Source: Chengkuizengella sediminis (GTDB lineage Bacteria > Bacillota > Bacilli > Paenibacillales > KCTC-33759). From it: 64,000 nucleotides of DNA. Positions 60,083-64,000 of the stretch are shown piece by piece. The first letter of the stretch is position 1, and the number at the start of each line of letters is the position of its first letter. Location of the stretch: NCBI RefSeq assembly GCF_010078385.1, contig NZ_SIJC01000007.1:158758-222757 (forward strand), given 5' to 3'. The translations under genes were made by a program, and so were the position numbers. The notes beneath the pieces were generated by a model. That model was not told where the DNA came from. It saw only the letters and a list, made by a program, of their open reading frames with translations, and made no database searches.

Positions 60083-60508
60083 ATGACGTCCCAATTAGAA
60101 CATGCCTTAAAGCAATTAAAAACTAGTGGTGTTCGTATGACACCGCAAAGACATGCGATCCTTACGTTTATGTTGAATACAGATACACATCCAAGTGTAG
60201 ATGAGATTTTCAAAGCGCTTGGTGGACAGTTTCCTAATATGAGTGTTGCAACTATATATAATAATTTAAAAGTATTTTTAGATGCTGGTTTAGTACGTGA
60301 ATTGACGTTTGGTGATGGTGCTAGCAGGTTTGATGCTAATGTAGATGAACATTATCATGCGATTTGTGATGATTGTGGTAAAATTGTTGATTTTCACTCT
60401 CCTCCTCTTTATCAAATTGAGGAAATTGCATCTGAAAAAACAGGATTTATTGTTAAACATCATAGAATGGAAGTGCATGGTACTTGTCAACAATGTAGTG
60501 AAGCATAA
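60083..60508 (+). CDS. perR: Peroxide-responsive repressor PerR
   Basis: 141-residue Fur-family protein. The winged helix (GVRMTPQRHAILTFM, SVATIYNNLKVFLDAGLV) precedes the metal-sensing and dimer domain. The peroxide-sensing ligands can be placed in HPSVDEI (His37), FGDGASRFDANVDEHYHAIC (Asp85, His91, His93) and KIVDF (Asp104), and the zinc cysteines in CDDC and CQQC. Asp at position 104 favours PerR over Fur or Zur. Oxidation of the His ligands by peroxide releases DNA. It is controlled by its own Per box, and ygzB, its usual neighbour, lies 2 kb downstream. Confidence 0.92.
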   Translation: MTSQLEHALKQLKTSGVRMTPQRHAILTFMLNTDTHPSVDEIFKALGGQFPNMSVATIYNNLKVFLDAGLVRELTFGDGASRFDANVDEHYHAICDDCGKIVDFHSPPLYQIEEIASEKTGFIVKHHRMEVHGTCQQCSEA

Positions 60509-60544
60509 TTTGTCATTTATTTTAACAGTAAAATCATTTAATAT

Positions 60545-60601
60545 AAGACGTGTTGGTTCTTCTTTTTTTCAACAAAGAGGTACCTTACGTCTTTTTATTT
60601 T
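60545..60601 (+). terminator. Probable terminator of perR
   Basis: AAGACGT (60545-60551) pairs with ACGTCTT (60587-60593), followed by TTATTTTT; a long loop includes a GTTG/CAAC stem. Confidence 0.6.
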
Positions 60602-60614
60602 TCAGACATAGGAT

Positions 60615-62375
60615 GTGGATGGATTGAATCAGTTTAAAATTTCAACTAAAAAGAAAAAACGTAACATACTATTTAGAATGATCTTATTTAGTTTATTATT
60701 GTCTGTTATTATATTTTTTTCATATGTGTTCTATCAAAGCTGGTTATCAGGACAACCTTCTTCTGATAGAGTTATGGAAGATTTTAATGGTTTAGCCCAA
60801 CCTATTTTCTATCAGAATGAATTACAGCCTCATTCTGCTTTAGGCAATGATAAAGGATTAAAAGTTCCGCTGGATTTCGTCAAAGAACACATTGATCCAA
60901 ACATTAGGTTTGAAGAAGATACTGGGTCAGTGATCATTACAACAGACAAACAAGTCATTCATTTCAAAACAGATCAGTTGAGTGCAATGATAAATGAAAA
61001 TCCGTATACATTGCAATTTCCAATTGAGATTATTGACGATACGATCTATTTTCCAATCTATCATCTATTGGAGTTTTATAATTTAAAAGTAGTAGAGTCA
61101 GAGGAGACAAATGCAGTATTAATATGGAATGCGGGGGATTCGATTCAATGGGGGAATGTTGTTAGCCAAGATCAGGCAGAGGTAAGTATCCCTTTACGAA
61201 CAGAACCTACTATAAAAGCATCTATTTTATATGATATTTCCATAAATGATAAGGTTATGGTTTTAGAAGAAAAACCAAATGGTTGGTATTTTGTGCAGCT
61301 GGAAAGTGGTTATAGAGGTTATTTGGAAGAACAATATATCTTACTAGATGTGCTTGAGATTATACCTGATCAAATAAAAGAAAAATCAACTTTAGTTTGG
61401 AACCCATTAGGAGAAAAAATTAATTTAACCTGGGAAGCCGTTTATAATAAAAAAACGGATACTTCTGTTATCGGTAATATGCCAGGTTTGAATGTAATAA
61501 GCCCAACATGGTTCCATCTTTTGGATGAGTCAGGGAACATTGAAAATAAAGCGGATACTGAATATGTAAATTGGGCACATTCACAAGGTTATCAAGTATG
61601 GGCTTTGTTCAGTAATAATTTTGATCCAGATTGGACAAGTGCCGCTTTATCCAATTATGAAACCCGTATGAATATGATCAAACAGCTTGTAAGTTATGCT
61701 GAATTATATGATTTACAAGGGATTAATATCGATTTTGAAAATGTATATTTAAAAGACAAAGAAAATCTTACTCAATTTGTGCGTGAACTTACACCTATTT
61801 TACATGAACAAAATCTTGTTGTTTCTATTGATGTGACCATTCGAGGTGGAAGTGAAATGTGGTCGTTATTTTATGACAGGAAAGCCTTGGGTGAAGTTGT
61901 AGACTATATGATGGTTATGACATATGATGAACATTGGGCTTCAAGTCCAGTTGCTGGATCGGTTGCATCCTTGCCATGGGTTGAAAAAGGTATCGTAGAC
62001 ATTATAAACGAGGATCGGGTACCTGCTGAGAAACTACTTTTAGGTGTACCTTTTTATACTCGTTTATGGACGGAAGAAGTGGTAGATGGTAATACATCTG
62101 TTTCATCAAAAACATTGTTTATGGAAACAGCACTTCAGATGATTGAGGATAAAAACTTAGATGTACAGTATAAAGAAGATGTAGGGCAAAATTATGTTGA
62201 ATATAAAGAAGGAAATGCGACATATAAGATTTGGTTAGAAGATGTTGTTTCCATAAAAGCACGTTCTGAAATTGTGAAAAAGTATAATTTAGCAGGCATA
62301 GCTTCATGGAGAAGAGGTTTTGAAACACCAGATATTTGGGATGCTATCGACAAAACACTTAACAAAAGACCATAA
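60615..62375 (+). CDS. Membrane-anchored GH18 glycoside hydrolase with SH3 domain
   Basis: About 586 residues. One N-terminal helix (about 19-40), then a copper-amine-oxidase-like/stalk region (60-180, VPLDFVKEHIDPNIRFEEDT), an SH3b domain (185-250, SIPLRTEPTIKASILYDISI) and a GH18 barrel (255-580). The catalytic motif is LQGINIDFENVY, with product-side sequence YMMVMTYDEHWASSPVAGSV. Such enzymes (YaaH/SleL/YvbX-like) cleave peptidoglycan or spore cortex sugars. GTG 60615 touches the AGGA site; TTG 60624 is an alternative. Confidence 0.88.
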   Translation: MDGLNQFKISTKKKKRNILFRMILFSLLLSVIIFFSYVFYQSWLSGQPSSDRVMEDFNGLAQPIFYQNELQPHSALGNDKGLKVPLDFVKEHIDPNIRFEEDTGSVIITTDKQVIHFKTDQLSAMINENPYTLQFPIEIIDDTIYFPIYHLLEFYNLKVVESEETNAVLIWNAGDSIQWGNVVSQDQAEVSIPLRTEPTIKASILYDISINDKVMVLEEKPNGWYFVQLESGYRGYLEEQYILLDVLEIIPDQIKEKSTLVWNPLGEKINLTWEAVYNKKTDTSVIGNMPGLNVISPTWFHLLDESGNIENKADTEYVNWAHSQGYQVWALFSNNFDPDWTSAALSNYETRMNMIKQLVSYAELYDLQGINIDFENVYLKDKENLTQFVRELTPILHEQNLVVSIDVTIRGGSEMWSLFYDRKALGEVVDYMMVMTYDEHWASSPVAGSVASLPWVEKGIVDIINEDRVPAEKLLLGVPFYTRLWTEEVVDGNTSVSSKTLFMETALQMIEDKNLDVQYKEDVGQNYVEYKEGNATYKIWLEDVVSIKARSEIVKKYNLAGIASWRRGFETPDIWDAIDKTLNKRP

Positions 62376-62419
62376 GTATTGAAGAAACTTATAAAGTGAA
62401 CCTTTGAGAATCAACTAAA

Positions 62420-62465
62420 AAGGCTGCCCAATTTTCTCAGTAGAGAGTTGGACAGCCTTATTTTA
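62420..62465. terminator. Bidirectional terminator after the GH18 gene
   Basis: AAGGCTGCCCAA (from 62420) pairs with TTGGACAGCCTT (to 62459) with one mismatch, followed by a T-rich run. Confidence 0.8.
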
Positions 62466-62500
62466 TATTTTATTCATTACATTACATTAGACTACATTTA

Positions 62501-62845
62501 TTATTGTTCTTGATCTTTTTCTGCTTTGTTTTTATCAAATGTAAGAATGGTTCTGCAATGCATACAACGATCCGTTTTACCAATATGGCGAGTTGCTTTT
62601 CCACACTCTGGACATTCCAATGTAATTGAACTTGTAGAAAGTGTTCCAGCCCAGAAGTATACAGCTACACTACCCAGCAAACTAATTGTACCTATAATCA
62701 TAAAAGGAATTGAAATGATATATTTACCTAAGTTACCCCATAATAACATACCACCAGTACCAATAATCATGATCCCCATACCGCCTAAAGTCAATAAAAG
62801 CCCCCATAAACGTAATTCGTTAATTTTACTTGATTTTAGAAACAT
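62501..62845 (-). CDS. ygzB: YgzB-like DUF2614 (UPF0295) zinc-ribbon membrane protein
   Basis: 114 residues: SSKINELRLWGLLLTLGGMG, a second hydrophobic segment (about 40-65), then a C-terminal zinc ribbon with CPECGKATRHIGKTDRCMHC, as in B. subtilis YgzB. In Bacillales this gene is a regular neighbour of perR, which supports both calls. Function is unknown. The start has a GAGAAGAGG site. Confidence 0.9.
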   Translation of the reverse strand: MFLKSSKINELRLWGLLLTLGGMGIMIIGTGGMLLWGNLGKYIISIPFMIIGTISLLGSVAVYFWAGTLSTSSITLECPECGKATRHIGKTDRCMHCRTILTFDKNKAEKDQEQ

Positions 62846-62976
62846 TTTTTAATCCTCTTCTCATCATTAATAAAAGTTCACCTGTAATTTATTTTCCAAA
62901 ACAATATTATCTCTATTCAATATTATATTAGAGCAGTACAATTGAAACAAGCGAAAATAATGTTACAACTTTAATA

Positions 62977-63495
62977 CTAATCAGAAGGGGTTATGGATTT
63001 ATAATATTTCCCTTTAGTAACGTATCCTTCTTGAATTCTTTTCATATCTTTTATATCACTTTGTGTTAATTCTCGAACTACTTTTGCAGGTCTACCATAA
63101 GCTAAACAGTTTGGGGGGATTTTTTTCCCTTGTGAAACAAGACTTCCCGCCCCTATAAATGCTCCTTCTCCTATTTCTGCGCCGTCTAAAATGATGGATC
63201 CCATCCCAATTAATGCTTTGTTTCTAATCTTACAGCTATGAAGTATAACTTGATGCCCAACCGTAACGTCATCCTCAATAATAAGTGGATAAGCTGGACT
63301 TTGATGTAAAGTACAATTGTCTTGTATATTACTCCTTTTACCAATGATTGTTGGAGAAACATCACCTCTAATTACTGTGTTAAACCATATACTGCTTTCC
63401 TCACCGATAGTTACATCTCCAGTAACCGTTACGTAATCAGCTAGATATACACTTTTATCGATCGAAGGTTTCTTTCCGTTGTATTCATAAATCAT
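62977..63495 (-). CDS. Gamma carbonic anhydrase-like hexapeptide protein (YtoA-like)
   Basis: 172 residues forming a left-handed beta helix of hexapeptide repeats (VTVTGDVTIGEESSIWFNTV, RGDVSPTIIGKRSNIQDNCT). The three metal His of the gamma class appear in TLHQSP, TVGHQVILHSC. Such proteins bind zinc or iron and are often annotated as carbonic anhydrase/acetyltransferase; activity is rarely shown. ATG 63495 is preceded by GAGGTAC. It is a single gene near the rRNA promoter. Confidence 0.92.
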   Translation of the reverse strand: MIYEYNGKKPSIDKSVYLADYVTVTGDVTIGEESSIWFNTVIRGDVSPTIIGKRSNIQDNCTLHQSPAYPLIIEDDVTVGHQVILHSCKIRNKALIGMGSIILDGAEIGEGAFIGAGSLVSQGKKIPPNCLAYGRPAKVVRELTQSDIKDMKRIQEGYVTKGKYYKSITPSD

Positions 63496-63541
63496 ATTAG
63501 TACCTCATTGTTAATATTTTTAATTCATAAATTCCTTACAA

Positions 63542-63745
63542 ATGGTTAAGTCTAATATACAGATTCATAATAATAAGATCAAGAAAAGTGCAGTCATTCA
63601 ATGGTTCGAGTTATTATCTGAACATTCTAAAAAAACTTACTTTATTGCAATGTTATTTTTTTTCCTAAATATTATTGACAGGCTGTATGATTCTGTGATA
63701 AATTTAATTTCGCTGCTTCGGAAGGCAAATAAACATGAGAAGTAG
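63542..63745 (+). CDS. Possible small membrane protein
   Basis: 67 residues with a single hydrophobic stretch (TYFIAMLFFFLNIIDRLYDS) between basic ends. No ribosome binding site is visible before ATG 63542 and no family is recognised. It lies between the carbonic anhydrase-like gene and the rRNA promoter. It may be real or a chance frame. Confidence 0.3.
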   Translation: MVKSNIQIHNNKIKKSAVIQWFELLSEHSKKTYFIAMLFFFLNIIDRLYDSVINLISLLRKANKHEK

Positions 63746-63803
63746 CAAGTAAGAGTTTAATAGATTCGAAGAGTGATTTGGACATCATTTTTCAAAAAAA
63801 TTA

Positions 63804-63833
63804 TTGACAAGAATTGATCGAAAATGTTATGAT
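63804..63833 (+). promoter_or_regulatory. Strong rRNA-type promoter
   Basis: A perfect TTGACA (63804-63809), 18 bases, TATGAT (63828-63833), with an AT-rich upstream stretch. It reads into a sequence typical of rRNA operon leaders. Confidence 0.75.
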
Positions 63834-63880
63834 AATCTAGTCGCTGTCAAAACAGAACGACGGCACTTAAGAGAAAGAAT

Positions 63881-64000
63881 TGCACCTTGAAAACTGAATA
63901 ACGAGTGAACTTAAGGAGACCTGAAAGATTTTCAGGAATCCAAACAAATAGCTCAAAAGTTTTAAACTTTTGGGAACCCGGATATAACATGTAACAAAGA
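63881..64000 (+). ncRNA. rRNA operon leader (16S gene expected just beyond the window)
   Basis: TGCACCTTGAAAACTGAATA (63881-63900) is the boxA-like antitermination block found before 16S (and 23S) genes in Bacillales. Two hairpins follow: CCTGAAA/TTTCAGG (63920-63936) and CAAAAGTTT/AAACTTTTG (63954-63972), likely processing stems. The 16S rRNA body is not in the window, so this rests on leader similarity. Confidence 0.6.

Overview
The window is low-GC DNA with strong GGAGG-type ribosome binding sites, frequent TTG/GTG starts and gene families typical of endospore-forming Bacillales (CcpN, PDRP/YqfL, PerR with YgzB, YfkK, SR1P-like peptide, GatCAB, BlaI/M56 pair). I read it as a chromosomal segment of a Bacillales bacterium, probably Paenibacillaceae-like. 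The genus cannot be fixed from sequence alone. No prophage, CRISPR array, intact insertion sequence or tRNA gene is visible. The right end runs into what looks like the leader of an rRNA operon.

Layout. 1-3202: end of an OmpR-type response regulator and its histidine kinase, a membrane-anchored TPR protein, a YfkK homologue and a small zinc-ribbon protein. 3452-11392: a one-strand carbon-metabolism block: malic enzyme (ytsJ), NADP-type GapB, an SR1P-like micropeptide gene that overlaps both neighbours, pyruvate phosphate dikinase, CcpN, the dikinase regulatory protein and class II fructose-bisphosphatase (glpX). This covers malate to pyruvate to PEP, the reverse GAPDH step and FBP to F6P, plus the transcriptional and post-translational regulators. 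The malic enzyme and gapB genes share a nearly identical promoter/operator block. 11393-15105: a transposase relic, an unknown gene, a SRAP protein, Nnr NAD(P)HX repair enzyme and a shortened cupin. 15145-20316: a BlaI repressor, an M56 (BlaR1-like) protease carrying a seven-repeat Kelch domain where the penicillin sensor would be, and a YcdB/SLH-like envelope protein, behind a promoter with two BlaI-type palindromes.

20613-35319 holds single genes and pairs: MATE exporter, aldehyde dehydrogenase with DUF779, an overlapping PLP-aldolase/aldonolactone-oxidase pair, a LysM-anchored 5'-nucleotidase, two small Arg/Pro/Tyr-rich proteins, a DedA-NERD fusion, a chemoreceptor, a YqgX-like hydrolase and a nitroreductase. 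35486-48550 looks accessory: a thermolysin-type protease, a gene-poor stretch with a recombinase relic and inverted repeats, two cytochromes P450, an isochorismatase-family hydrolase, a methyltransferase, an M24 peptidase, and a five-gene group (secreted metallophosphatase, two membrane proteins, a metallophosphatase-like protein without its metal ligands, a lipoprotein).

48679-64000: AI-2E family permease, an IDEAL-domain protein, a ComP-like PDZ sensor kinase without a visible partner, gatCAB, an ECF sigma operon with a membrane anti-sigma candidate, TM2 and DUF4097/LiaF-like proteins, perR with an overlapping Per box, a GH18 hydrolase, ygzB, a gamma-carbonic-anhydrase-like protein and the rRNA leader.

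The most novel items are the SR1P-like gene inside a gapB-ppdK operon, the Kelch-sensor M56/BlaI system and the metallophosphatase/pseudo-metallophosphatase cluster. Family names come from recognising motifs by eye. No database search was run.
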